Shown: positions 24,049 to 32,554 of the stretch, piece by piece
Layout: every line of letters starts with the position of its first letter
How positions within the stretch are numbered: the stretch's first letter is position 1
Origin: Deltaproteobacteria bacterium
GTDB lineage: Bacteria; Myxococcota; Myxococcia; Myxococcales; JAHFDP01
Direction of reading: 5' to 3'
Assembly: GCA_023248955.1 (NCBI GenBank)
Contig: JAHFDP010000040.1
Location: 1-38,970 of the forward strand
Length of the DNA stretch: 38,970 bases
Notes under the pieces: model-generated
Told to the model about the DNA's origin: nothing
What the model saw: the letters and a program-made list of their open reading frames with translations, nothing else
Databases searched by the model: none
Made by a program: the position numbers and the translations under genes

Positions 24049-27039
24049 ATGTCCGCCTTACGCCCCGGTATGAAAATCATCCACGCGCACCAGCAGAGCT
24101 GGGGTGTGGGTGAAATCCTTGAAATCGACGACGACCATCCACCGCGGCTCCTGGTGCGGTTTGCCGGACGCGACGAAGCGGTGCTGGTCTCTTCACGCGA
24201 TCCCGCTGTGCGGCGCTTTCGTTTTCCCGCTGGCGCCGCCGCGCTGTTCAAGGGCGCGCCGGTCACCATTCTCGGCGACGCGCCGCTGGGCCGTTACCGT
24301 GCGCGCACGGCGGAGGGGAACGAGTTGTCGCTCCGCGAGCAGGACCTCACCGCGCTGGCGCCGCGGCCCGGACCACTGGACCGCTTGGCCGAAGGCCGTT
24401 GGGGCGATGTGGCCGCGTGGAAATTGCGCGCGGAGATCACGGCGCTCGATCACGAACGGCGCGGCGATCTCTCCGCGCTCTTCGGCAGTCGCGTCCTGGC
24501 ATTGCCGCACCAACTCGGCGTGGTGCAACGCGTGCTCGCCGCGCGTGAGCCGCGCTTCGTCCTTGCGGATGAAGTCGGACTCGGTAAGACGATCGAAGCG
24601 GGCTTGGTGTTGACCGCGTTGCGGCAGGCGGGGCTGGTGCGGCGCGTGCTCGTGTTGGCGCCGGCGCATCTGACGTTGCAGTGGCTGGCCGAGCTGTACC
24701 ACAAGTTCAATTTGCTCTTTACGCTCATGGACACCGCGCGCCACCAGGGCGCTAGCGCTGACGATCCGACCAAGTCGCCGTGGGCGCAGTTTTCGCTGGT
24801 GATCGCTTCGCACGAGCAGATCCGAAGCGGCGATCACGCCCAAGAAGCGGCGCAAGCGGGATGGGACCTCGTCATCATTGACGAAGCGCATCACCTGCTC
24901 GGCGAGAAAATTCACGCCTCCGTCGCGGCGATCGCCGAGCGTACATGGGGCCTCTTGCTGCTCACGGCCACGCCGCTGCAACTTGGCGCGCGCGCCTATT
25001 TCAATCTCCTTCAACTGGTTGATCCAACCAGTTCATCCACCGAAGAGGCGTTCGCCGCGCGGCTCTCCGCGCAGGGTTCGCTCGCTGGCGAGCTTCGCGC
25101 GATGCTGGCCGGCGACACGTCGGCAGGCACGCGCATCAAAGCGCTTTTCGCCGAGGACGACGAGCTGCAAGCGCTCGAAGGCGATGCATTGTTGGCGCAC
25201 TTGGCGGAAAATTATTCGCTCTCGGCGCGGCTCATTCGCAATCGGCGCGCGGTGGTCGGCGGATTTACCGCGCGCCAACTGCATATCGTCGAGGTGGCCG
25301 ATTCGTCGGAAGAGCGCGCGCTAGAAACGGACATCACGGCGGCGTTGGCGCGCGCGGCTGCCGAGGGTAGTTTGCCCACCGGCGCTCCGCTCGCTTCGCT
25401 GCTGCGCCGTTTCGGTTCTTCGCCTGAAGCATTGGCCGCCGCGCTGGATCGTCGCAGCGAAACAGCGCTTTCCGCATTGGCGCCGCGTGCGCGCTCGCTC
25501 GGCGCGGGCGGCCGGTGGGACGCCTTTTCCGATCTGCTCAAATCGCTGGGTCGCGAAAAAGCGCTGGTCTTCGCGGAGTCGCGCGAAACGTTGGAAGCGC
25601 TGCGCGCGCGGCTCTCCGTGACAGGCGTCGAGGCGCTCGTCTACCACGGCGATCTTTCATCGCTCGATCGCGATCGCGCCGTGGCCCGGTTTCGCGATCC
25701 CGACGGACCGCGCGTGCTGCTCTCCACCGAGCTCGGCGGCGAAGGGCGTAACTTTCAGTTCTGTCACGTGCTCATTCACTACGACCTGCCGTGGAGCCCG
25801 GCGGCCATCGAGCAACGCATCGGACGAATCGATCGCGTGGGCCAGACGCGCCCGGTGGATCAGTATGTCTTCCGTGAAAAAGGCGATCGACTCAACGCGC
25901 GCGTGGTTGATCTTTTGTCAAGTTCGGTGCGCGTTTTCGAGGAGACCGTCGGCGGCCTCGACGAAATGCTCGAAGATGTGGAACCGGCTCTGTGTACGTT
26001 GGCGCTTGGCGGCAATTGGACAAAATACGGCGCGGACTTGGAGCAGCGCGTACGCACCGCGCGCGAGCAGATTCGCGTTAGCTACGATCCGCTGCTCGAT
26101 CGCCGAAGCTTCGATCCCGACACCGTGGCGAAGATGGCACGCGAGACGGGAAAACGACTCGGGCTTTCCGCTTTACCAAGCGATCTCACCGCCGCGCTCG
26201 CCGCGATCGGCGATGCTTATGCGCAGCGCCTAGAACGCGCCACGCTGGACGTCGCGCTCCGTATCGGTCTGGGCGCGGACACCGACGTCGATGTTCTCCC
26301 CGGCCAGGCGGCGTTTACCGTCGGCCCCGAGCTGAAAGTCGATGCGCTGGCCGGCTTTGAGCTGCACGACGAACGCGTGGTGCTGGGAACTTTTCGACGC
26401 GCGGTGGCCGTGCAGGCCGAGGACATCGAATTTTTCACCAGTGGCCATCCGCTGATCGAAGCGCTCTTCGGTTGGGTGCGCGACGGCAGCCTCGGACGCG
26501 CCACGGTTGCCCGCGCGACTCGCCCGTCGGAGGGCGCGGCACTCGTTGCGCGGTATTTGCCGCGCTGGCCCGAAGCAGCCGATCTGGCCATGGGCGCGGG
26601 CGTGCCGTCGCGGCGCGCAGAACGGGCGCTGGGTGTGGAGGCTATTTCGGCGACGGTGCAGCTTGCGGGATCGACCGTGCTCGACGATTCGTCGCTCGCG
26701 CAAACGCTGCGATCGCTCACGCTCACCGATTTGCCCGCGCCAGGTCGCGCCACGCCGCCCGGGTTTCGCGCGGTGGTGGAGCGTCTGGCCCACGCCGCGC
26801 AAACCCAGGCCCAGCGCGGGCTAGCTGTTGCAGTCAAGGCGGCGGTGACGCGACTCGAAACGGATCGAGATGCCGCAAGTGCTCGCCTGGCGCGCCATCT
26901 CGCGCATTTGGGTACGCCACTGAAGGAGCGCCTGGAGCTGCTTGCGGCGGAAGGGCGCCCGTATGACGATGCGCTCGAAGCGTTGCGGGCGGCGAGGCTG
27001 GAGTTAGACACGGCGTGTGTGCTGCAACTCGGGGCGTAG
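24049..27039 (+). CDS. RapA/HepA-like SNF2-family ATPase
   Basis: 996 residues, a typical RapA length (968 in E. coli). N-terminal Tudor-like region (PGMKIIHAHQQSWGVGEILEI) and then the SNF2 motor: motif I DEVGLGKT (174-181), motif II DEAH (278-281), LLLLTATPLQLG, helicase-C with STELGGEGRNFQFCHVLIHYD and QRIGRIDRVGQTRPVDQYVF. The C-terminal ~350 residues match RapA in position (spacer and Rpb2-binding domains) but are poorly conserved. RapA recycles stalled RNA polymerase after termination. Start ATG 24049 with GGAA nearby. The gene is divergent from the phosphatase-like gene and convergent with the transglycosylase, separated from it by palindromic element 2. Some distant SNF2 relatives act in phage defence; nothing in the neighbourhood suggests that here. 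Confidence 0.88.
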   Translation: MSALRPGMKIIHAHQQSWGVGEILEIDDDHPPRLLVRFAGRDEAVLVSSRDPAVRRFRFPAGAAALFKGAPVTILGDAPLGRYRARTAEGNELSLREQDLTALAPRPGPLDRLAEGRWGDVAAWKLRAEITALDHERRGDLSALFGSRVLALPHQLGVVQRVLAAREPRFVLADEVGLGKTIEAGLVLTALRQAGLVRRVLVLAPAHLTLQWLAELYHKFNLLFTLMDTARHQGASADDPTKSPWAQFSLVIASHEQIRSGDHAQEAAQAGWDLVIIDEAHHLLGEKIHASVAAIAERTWGLLLLTATPLQLGARAYFNLLQLVDPTSSSTEEAFAARLSAQGSLAGELRAMLAGDTSAGTRIKALFAEDDELQALEGDALLAHLAENYSLSARLIRNRRAVVGGFTARQLHIVEVADSSEERALETDITAALARAAAEGSLPTGAPLASLLRRFGSSPEALAAALDRRSETALSALAPRARSLGAGGRWDAFSDLLKSLGREKALVFAESRETLEALRARLSVTGVEALVYHGDLSSLDRDRAVARFRDPDGPRVLLSTELGGEGRNFQFCHVLIHYDLPWSPAAIEQRIGRIDRVGQTRPVDQYVFREKGDRLNARVVDLLSSSVRVFEETVGGLDEMLEDVEPALCTLALGGNWTKYGADLEQRVRTAREQIRVSYDPLLDRRSFDPDTVAKMARETGKRLGLSALPSDLTAALAAIGDAYAQRLERATLDVALRIGLGADTDVDVLPGQAAFTVGPELKVDALAGFELHDERVVLGTFRRAVAVQAEDIEFFTSGHPLIEALFGWVRDGSLGRATVARATRPSEGAALVARYLPRWPEAADLAMGAGVPSRRAERALGVEAISATVQLAGSTVLDDSSLAQTLRSLTLTDLPAPGRATPPGFRAVVERLAHAAQTQAQRGLAVAVKAAVTRLETDRDAASARLARHLAHLGTPLKERLELLAAEGRPYDDALEALRAARLELDTACVLQLGA

Positions 27040-27112
27040 ATCCGGCCGCCCACTCGATACAGCGGTGTTCCAGAAACGGACTTGTAGCGATCAGGGTCAG
27101 CCCATCCGTTGA

Positions 27113-27266
27113 CGGGTAAAAAGCTCAAAGGAGGATGGGAGGAGAGGAGGATGGAAGGTTTTGATTTGCAATGGCGCCCTGATTCACGCTCCGCCAACAA
27201 CCCACAAAACCAACGCCAAACCTCACCTCCCTTCCCTCCTCACGTCCTCCCTGTGAGCTTTTACTC
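27113..27266. repeat. Palindromic element 2: purine-rich inverted repeat
   Basis: The left arm begins GGTAAAAAGCTCAAAGGAGG and runs on as a purine tract; the right arm, read on the other strand, begins GAGTAAAAGCTCACAGGGAG and also runs on as a purine tract. The arms therefore pair over about 45 bp with a few mismatches, around a loop of about 65 bp. The arm core CTCACAGGGAGGA is shared with element 1 (126-330), but the loop sequence is different. It occupies the gap between the convergent rapA-like gene (stop 27039) and transglycosylase gene (stop 27334); the rest of this 294-bp gap shows nothing else. Confidence 0.75.
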
Positions 27267-27333
27267 GTTCTCGTAAGTCACAAATCGATCGTTCCGAGCC
27301 TGTTCCCGAAACCCACTCGTTCGCCGGCACGAG

Positions 27334-27933
27334 TTATTTTGCGAACGCGGCTGCGTGAACGCTGTACCGCCGCTTCCACGCGGCCAGCACGCGCGGGACG
27401 TAAAACTCTGTCTCGCCATTGACGGGAATCGTGCCGTGCACCGCGCCAGGCCCCGCGTTGTAAGCAGCCACCGCCAGCGCGCGGTTGTGAAAGTGATCGA
27501 GGTTTTCGCGCAAGAGGCGCGCTGCGCCGTCCAGCGCCGTTGGTGGATCAAACGGATCGACGACGCCAAGAAGCCGCGCTGTCGAGGGCAAAAGCTGCGC
27601 CGGACCGCACGCACCGCGCCAGGAGATGCGGTGCGCCACCGTTCCCGATTCCACTTCAACGACGGCCGCGAGCAGCGCGGGGTCGACGCCGTGTCGACGC
27701 GCCGCGGTGCGCGCCAGCCGCTCGAGATCGCCATCACCGCGAAAAAAACACCCTGGGCGATGACGCGCATAGAGCCACAGCGCGGTGACTTTCTCCCGCA
27801 TCGATCGAGGATCGAGAAGAAAGGGACCGCTCCCAGAAACGAATCGAACCGCGCTGTTGACCGTGATGACCGCCAGCACCAACGTCGCTCCGGCGATAAA
27901 GAGCCAGCGGCGGGCGAAGGCAACCATCCTCAC
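27334..27933 (-). CDS. Lytic transglycosylase (SLT-domain)
   Basis: 199 residues. One N-terminal signal anchor (WLFIAGATLVLAVITVNSAV), then a complete SLT domain from residue ~70: HGVDPALLAAVVEVESG (catalytic Glu95), GACGPAQLLPSTARLLGV and LAVAAYNAGPGAV. These enzymes cleave the MurNAc-GlcNAc bond of peptidoglycan to form 1,6-anhydro ends. The protein is short and single-domain, like MltC/EmtA-type or Slt catalytic cores. The start is either GTG 27933 or ATG 27927. It lies 70 bp downstream of lysA on the same strand and may be in the same transcript. Confidence 0.88.
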   Translation of the reverse strand: MRMVAFARRWLFIAGATLVLAVITVNSAVRFVSGSGPFLLDPRSMREKVTALWLYARHRPGCFFRGDGDLERLARTAARRHGVDPALLAAVVEVESGTVAHRISWRGACGPAQLLPSTARLLGVVDPFDPPTALDGAARLLRENLDHFHNRALAVAAYNAGPGAVHGTIPVNGETEFYVPRVLAAWKRRYSVHAAAFAK

Positions 27934-28003
27934 GAGCGTAGGCCGATTCGTGCCGATGGTCTTGTTTTCGGACGCGGGGCCAACTCTTGCCTTCGGACCC
28001 GAC

Positions 28004-29245
28004 TCACTCCCCGCGCGTCAGATCGGCATAGGTCTCGCGCCGCCGCACCAGGCTGGCCCGTTTTCCATCGACTAGCACCTCCGCCGCGCGCGGCCGCGAG
28101 TTGTAATTCGAGGCCATCGAAAATCCGTACGCGCCCGCGCCACCAATAGCCAGCAGATCGCCCGGTTGTGGCTCTGGCAAATCACGGCCGAGCGCCAGGA
28201 AATCCGCGCTCTCGCAAACGGGACCGACCACGTCGTAGCGGCGCGTCGGCTTTTCCGACCGTATTACAGGTATGATCGAATGTATTGCATCGTAAAGTGC
28301 CGGGCGGAGCAGGTCATTCATGGCGGCATCGACCACACAGAAGCGCCGCGCCGCGCCCTGCTTGGTCAAGAGCACGCGCGTGAGCAAAACAGCCGCGTTG
28401 CCGACGAAGAGGCGACCCGGTTCGAGGATGATGCGAACGCCGAGATCGCCAAACGCTTGGCGAATGATTTCTGCGTAGCGCTCCAACGACGGCGTGGCGT
28501 CGCTCGTGCGATAGGCGATTCCCAATCCGCCGCCGACATCGACCGTGCGAACGTTCACGCCGCGCTCGCGAAGCTCGACAACAAGTCGCCGCACGCGCGC
28601 CAGCGCCTCCGCCAACGGCGCCAACATGGTGAGCTGCGATCCAATGTGGCAATCGACGCCCACGACCTCGAGGTGCGGAAGCGATTGGGCCAGCGCATAC
28701 GCCGCGCGCGCCCGCCGCATGGGGATGCCGAACTTCGAGGTGTTGAGTCCAGTGGCAACGTAGCGGTGCGTTCGCGCATCAACTTCCGGATTCACACGCA
28801 ACGCCACGCGCGCACGGCGGCGCGCCCGTGCGGCGACCGCATCGAGAATTCGCAACTCCGCTTCGCTCTCCACGTTGAACTGCAAGACGCCCGCGCGCAG
28901 CGCCTCGGCGATCTCCCGCTCCGATTTTCCGACACCGGAGTAGACGATGGGCGCCGCGCCCGCGCCGGCTTTGCGCACGCGGTAGAGCTCGCCGCCGGAG
29001 ACGATGTCGAAACCGCATCCGGCGTCGGCGACGAGTTTTAGGAGCGCCAGGTTGGACGAAGCTTTGACGGCGTAACAGGTGAGGTGATCGACGCCCGCGA
29101 GCGCCGTTTCAAATGCACGCACCTGCGCGCGGATTGCGCTCGCGGAATAAACATAGAGCGGCGTCTGGTGCGCCTGGGCCAAACTTGCGAGCGAGACCGA
29201 TTCGCAAAAAAGCGATCCGCGGCGTTCGTGAAAAAAGATTTTCAA
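28004..29245 (-). CDS. lysA: Diaminopimelate decarboxylase
   Basis: 413 residues with a TTG start at 29245 that overlaps the stop of the small gene upstream (TTGA, 29242-29245); a second TTG at 29251 is possible. Longer frames to 29608 run into the neighbouring genes. It makes lysine from meso-diaminopimelate with PLP. Family landmarks: TPLYVYSASAIRAQ near the N terminus, PLP-lysine in CYAVKASSN, NVESEAEL, HIGSQ, DVGGGLGI, ILEPGRLFVGNA, and the C-terminal GPVCESADFLALGR with active-site Cys from the partner subunit, then GAGAYGFSMASNYNSRPR. All are present. Because the start has no good ribosome site, translation probably depends on coupling to the upstream gene. Confidence 0.95.
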   Translation of the reverse strand: MKIFFHERRGSLFCESVSLASLAQAHQTPLYVYSASAIRAQVRAFETALAGVDHLTCYAVKASSNLALLKLVADAGCGFDIVSGGELYRVRKAGAGAAPIVYSGVGKSEREIAEALRAGVLQFNVESEAELRILDAVAARARRRARVALRVNPEVDARTHRYVATGLNTSKFGIPMRRARAAYALAQSLPHLEVVGVDCHIGSQLTMLAPLAEALARVRRLVVELRERGVNVRTVDVGGGLGIAYRTSDATPSLERYAEIIRQAFGDLGVRIILEPGRLFVGNAAVLLTRVLLTKQGAARRFCVVDAAMNDLLRPALYDAIHSIIPVIRSEKPTRRYDVVGPVCESADFLALGRDLPEPQPGDLLAIGGAGAYGFSMASNYNSRPRAAEVLVDGKRASLVRRRETYADLTRGE

Positions 29246-29349
29246 TGGCAACGAATCTGAACTGCTTTTTGCGGCGATCGCGGTGGACCTTTCACGCCGC
29301 ACGCAAATGCCAGCGCCAGGATCAAGACCGCCTGCCATCGTAAGTACAT
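29242..29349 (-). CDS. lptM: LptM-like tiny lipoprotein
   Basis: A 35-residue protein (ATG 29349): a hydrophobic signal (LRWQAVLILALAFA), then Cys-Gly-Val-Lys-Gly-Pro-Pro. The C-G-x-K-G-P motif right after the lipidated Cys is the hallmark of LptM (YifL), which assists disulfide maturation of the LPS translocon LptD in E. coli. In many Proteobacteria an lptM-like gene stands directly before lysA or dapF, as here: the stop overlaps the lysA start. The lipobox (AFAC at -3 to +1) is imperfect, and the tail is only 17 residues. It follows the 29358-31286 gene by 8 bp. Confidence 0.65.
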   Translation of the reverse strand: MYLRWQAVLILALAFACGVKGPPRSPQKAVQIRCH

Positions 29350-29357
29350 TAAATAGA

Positions 29358-31286
29358 TTAAAACGGAATCGCCGCGATGAAGCGAAGCGTCTGTGCCAGC
29401 GACGCGGATCGCGGCTCCACCTGAAAGGTATTTCCGCCGCGGTTGTCGAGGCCACCGAGCGGAAAGAGCGCACCGTAAGCGAGCGAGGCGAAGAAGCCGT
29501 CGCCCGCGGTGTAACGAAGAAACGCATCCGCCTCGACACCGAGCGGCGCCTGCCCACCCGGCGTGGACGAAGCGTTGGTGGCCTGCGCGTACACGAGCTG
29601 GACCACACCTTCGAGGCCGATGTCCTCGCCGCCGCCGCTCTTCCGACCGCCGAGTTTGTACGAGAGCGATGGCCGCAAATACCAAGCGCCGGTCACCTGC
29701 GTCACGATCTGCCGAAACAGAATGAGGTCCAAACGGTAGTCGCGGTTGAAGCGAAAATTGTTGATGGCGAGATCGCCGGTCGAAGCGTTCCACTTGGGGC
29801 CGTCGATATCGCCGGCCGCCGTCGCGCAAACGGCGGGCGTGGCAAAGGGGGTGGCGGGCGCCGCTCCTGGTTTCGCCGCGCAGCTCGTCGACGAACCCGA
29901 TCGATTCGGTCGCGCACCAAAGCCTGGTGCGGGATCGCCGGAAGCGAAACCGACCTCCATGCCCAAAAGCAATGCGTCGGCGCCGAGGAACGCATAGTCG
30001 CCCTGCAAAACGCCGCCGAGCTGCTGGAAGGTCAGCGCGCCATCTTGCTGCGGATCGTTGAACGTCGCCACCGTGGCCGCGCGGTGGTTGACGTGCCCAA
30101 GCTGTCCCGCGAGCTCCGACTCCAGACGCAGCTTGGTCCAGCGGAGCGAGCCCCAGAGATCGAGCGCGGTGTACTGCGCGTCACGCTTAACCGCTGCGGC
30201 GTGAAGATCGTCGATGCCACCCGGCCGATTCGCCGAAAGTGACGTGGCGCTGCTCTGCGCAAACACCCATGGCTGCGTGACGTAGTCGAGGCGCGCGCCC
30301 CAATTGGTTGCTACCTCGCCATTGGCCACATGGCGGCGAATCTCTTCGTCGTTGTCGAGGCGGCTCACCGCTAGCGCAAGCCGCAGCGAATCGCCGAGCG
30401 TGTCCTCCGCCAGCGCTTGACCGTACGCGCCCTCCGCCGTGGTGGACGGGCTCTTAAGCAACAAATCCACCATGGGCACCACCAGGTAGCCCTTCAAGTT
30501 GAAGGCGAACGCGACGCGATCCACGGTGTCGCCGTAGTCGCAATCGAGGCAATTGCCGTCGTTGTGCAAAATACCGAGACCGAAGTGATCGCCCATGCGG
30601 CCGAAGAGAAATTTTCCGGCCGGCGTTCCAACCTCGCCCCAGGCGCGGCGAACGTTGATGCGTTGGAGAAGACGCCCGGTCGAGAGCGACGAAGCCGGTG
30701 TGAAGGGATCGAGCAGCGGATCGGCGAAGGGATCGCTGCCGAAGAGAACGTTGTCGAGCAGATCGATCTGCGTGTGAATGGAGAGCTGCTCGGCCACGTT
30801 GATGAGCGGCTCCAAGCGAAAACGCAAGTTGGTGTCGGAGAGCGATTGCGAATCCGGGCCGATCACCGGCACCGGCGCTAGAAAATGTCCCGTGGGATCG
30901 GCGCCCCGCCCAAGATCAAGGTTGTGAAAATAGTCGCCGCGCCAACGCAGATACCCGTGCGGCACGAGCAGTTCCACGCGCCGCTTCATCTCTTGCAATG
31001 CCTCGGCGTCTTGCACCCGCGCGGTCGAATCGGCCTCCGTGAACTCCGCCTGTTTGCGCGCGGCGTCCTGCTCCTTGTCCATCTCCTTGCGCACTTCTTC
31101 CAGCACTTCGCGGCGAATGCTCTCCTTCAACTCCGCAGCGGATGGAGGCGCTTCGGCCGGCGGTGGCGTCGCCAGTGCCGGAGCCGGTGGCGTCGCCGGT
31201 GCCGCGGGCTTGGTTTCATCGGCAGCGAACGATGGTGCCGACAAGGCGAATAGTGCAACGAGAGCGAGCAAAAGATGAGAGCGCAT
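29358..31286 (-). CDS. Predicted outer-membrane beta-barrel protein (myxobacterial family)
   Basis: 642 residues. Signal peptide 1-21 (LFALSAPSFAAD), a Pro/Ala-rich linker, a short coiled coil (SAAELKESIRREVLEEVRKEM… to residue ~90), then a ~530-residue region of alternating strands with aromatic girdles (YLRWRGDYFHNLDLGRG, LRFRLEPLINVAEQLSIHTQ, RRAWGEVGTPAGKFLFGRMG). It ends in Phe (…TLRFIAAIPF), the BAM-recognised terminal residue of outer-membrane proteins. I believe it belongs to the deltaproteobacterial family annotated TIGR04551, from memory and unchecked. ATG 31286 is preceded by GGAGA. It is the first gene of a probable operon with lptM and lysA; an outer-membrane protein beside an LptD-maturation factor is a sensible pairing. 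Confidence 0.75.
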   Translation of the reverse strand: MRSHLLLALVALFALSAPSFAADETKPAAPATPPAPALATPPPAEAPPSAAELKESIRREVLEEVRKEMDKEQDAARKQAEFTEADSTARVQDAEALQEMKRRVELLVPHGYLRWRGDYFHNLDLGRGADPTGHFLAPVPVIGPDSQSLSDTNLRFRLEPLINVAEQLSIHTQIDLLDNVLFGSDPFADPLLDPFTPASSLSTGRLLQRINVRRAWGEVGTPAGKFLFGRMGDHFGLGILHNDGNCLDCDYGDTVDRVAFAFNLKGYLVVPMVDLLLKSPSTTAEGAYGQALAEDTLGDSLRLALAVSRLDNDEEIRRHVANGEVATNWGARLDYVTQPWVFAQSSATSLSANRPGGIDDLHAAAVKRDAQYTALDLWGSLRWTKLRLESELAGQLGHVNHRAATVATFNDPQQDGALTFQQLGGVLQGDYAFLGADALLLGMEVGFASGDPAPGFGARPNRSGSSTSCAAKPGAAPATPFATPAVCATAAGDIDGPKWNASTGDLAINNFRFNRDYRLDLILFRQIVTQVTGAWYLRPSLSYKLGGRKSGGGEDIGLEGVVQLVYAQATNASSTPGGQAPLGVEADAFLRYTAGDGFFASLAYGALFPLGGLDNRGGNTFQVEPRSASLAQTLRFIAAIPF

Positions 31287-31400
31287 CGGGCAAATCTCCG
31301 AGAGAGCGAAAGGACGAATCGGGTACCACGGGAGCGAAGAGCTGTCGATTTAATCCGACGTGCGGGGAAGTTGTGAAAATTGACGCGCCGCCCCGGGGAC

Positions 31401-31988
31401 TTGAAACTCGTTTTCGTGAACGCCGTCTGGGTCATTCTCCTCACCATCTCGCTTCTCGCCGGCGCGCTTTCCGGGAAGCCGGCGGCGGTGGGCGAAGGCG
31501 CGCTCAACGCCGCCGGCGACGCCGTGAAGCTGGCCATCGGACTGGTCGGCGTCATGTCGCTCTGGCTCGGGCTGATGCGGGTGGCCGAGGAGGCGGGCCT
31601 GGTGAAGTTGCTCGCGCGCGCCGTGCGCTTCGTGCTCGCACCACTCTTTCGCGAAGTGCCGCGCGATCATCCCGCGCTCTCGGCCATCTTCATGAACATC
31701 TCCGCCAACGCGTTTGGTTTAGGCAATGCGGCCACCCCGCTCGGCATCAAGGCCATGGAGGAGCTCCAGACGCTCAATCCGCAAAAGGAGCGCATCACCA
31801 ACGCGCAAGCGCTCTTCGTGGCCATCAACACCGCGTCGGTCACGCTGATCCCGGCCACCGTGATCGCGCTGCGCGTCTCCGCGCATTCCAAAAATCCCGC
31901 CGAAATTATTTTGCCAACGCTCGGCGCCACGGCCTGCGCGCTAACCGCGGCGATCGTCACCGCGAAGCTGCTCGAAAAGCGCACATGA
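31401..31988 (+). CDS. spmA: Spore maturation protein A-like, nucleoside-recognition (Gate) membrane protein
   Basis: 195 residues from TTG 31401, close to the B. subtilis SpmA length; GTG 31416 is an alternative. Four to five hydrophobic segments, with the Gate-domain signature MNISANAFGLGNAATPLGIKAM and a later NAQALFVAINTASVTLIPATV. SpmA and SpmB are needed for spore core dehydration in Bacillus, but homologues are common in non-sporulating bacteria, where the transported molecule is unknown. It overlaps spmB by ATGA (31985-31988), so the two proteins are made together and probably form one transporter. Confidence 0.88.
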   Translation: MKLVFVNAVWVILLTISLLAGALSGKPAAVGEGALNAAGDAVKLAIGLVGVMSLWLGLMRVAEEAGLVKLLARAVRFVLAPLFREVPRDHPALSAIFMNISANAFGLGNAATPLGIKAMEELQTLNPQKERITNAQALFVAINTASVTLIPATVIALRVSAHSKNPAEIILPTLGATACALTAAIVTAKLLEKRT

Positions 31989-32515
31989 CATTTATCGAGC
32001 GGGTGTCACCGTGGATCATTCCTGCCCTACTCGCCGCGATCCCGCTCTACGGCTACGCGCGCGGCGTCAAGGTGTACGAAGTTTTCGTGCAGGGCGCCCG
32101 CGAAGGATTCGACGTCGGCGTGCGCATCATTCCCTATCTCGTCGCCGTGCTGGCCGCGGTTGGCGCCTTCAAAGCGTCGGGCGCACTTGATGTTTTGCAA
32201 ACCGCGCTGGGTCCCTACACCGCACCGCTCGGGCTTCCGCCGCAGGTCATTCCGATGGCGCTGGTGCGGCCACTCTCGGGCAGCGGCGCCACCGGCGTGA
32301 TGGCGGGCATCTTCCAGACCGACGGCCCCGACAGTTACGCCGGACGCTTGGCCAGTGTGCTCATGGGTTCGACGGAGACGACGTTTTACGTGATCGCGGT
32401 CTACGGCGGCGCGGTGGGCTTGAAACAGATGCGCCACGCCATTGCAGCAGGACTCGTCGCCGATGCGGTTGGCGTGATCGCCTCCGTCGCCATCTGCCGC
32501 GCGCTTTGGGGCTAG
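31985..32515 (+). CDS. spmB: Spore maturation protein B-like membrane protein
   Basis: 176 residues from ATG 31985, coupled to spmA. The N-terminal helix is SPWIIPALLAAIPLYGYARG; the diagnostic segments are VYEVFVQGAREGFDVGVRII and RPLSGSGATGVMAGIF, then GSTETTFYVIAVYGGAVG. These match SpmB of the nucleoside-recognition family. The length is that of B. subtilis SpmB (178). In Myxococcota, spore formation is by a different route than in Bacillus, so the role may be general solute movement; this is an inference. Confidence 0.88.
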   Translation: MTFIERVSPWIIPALLAAIPLYGYARGVKVYEVFVQGAREGFDVGVRIIPYLVAVLAAVGAFKASGALDVLQTALGPYTAPLGLPPQVIPMALVRPLSGSGATGVMAGIFQTDGPDSYAGRLASVLMGSTETTFYVIAVYGGAVGLKQMRHAIAAGLVADAVGVIASVAICRALWG

Positions 32516-32554
32516 CTGATTTTCCCGCGCAGAGCAGTTACTCTCCACGACCCG

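Noticed and set aside
24049-27039. SNF2 ATPase as part of a phage-defence island (DISARM-like)
   Set aside because: RapA length and Tudor-like N terminus; no methylase, nuclease or PLD partner nearby.
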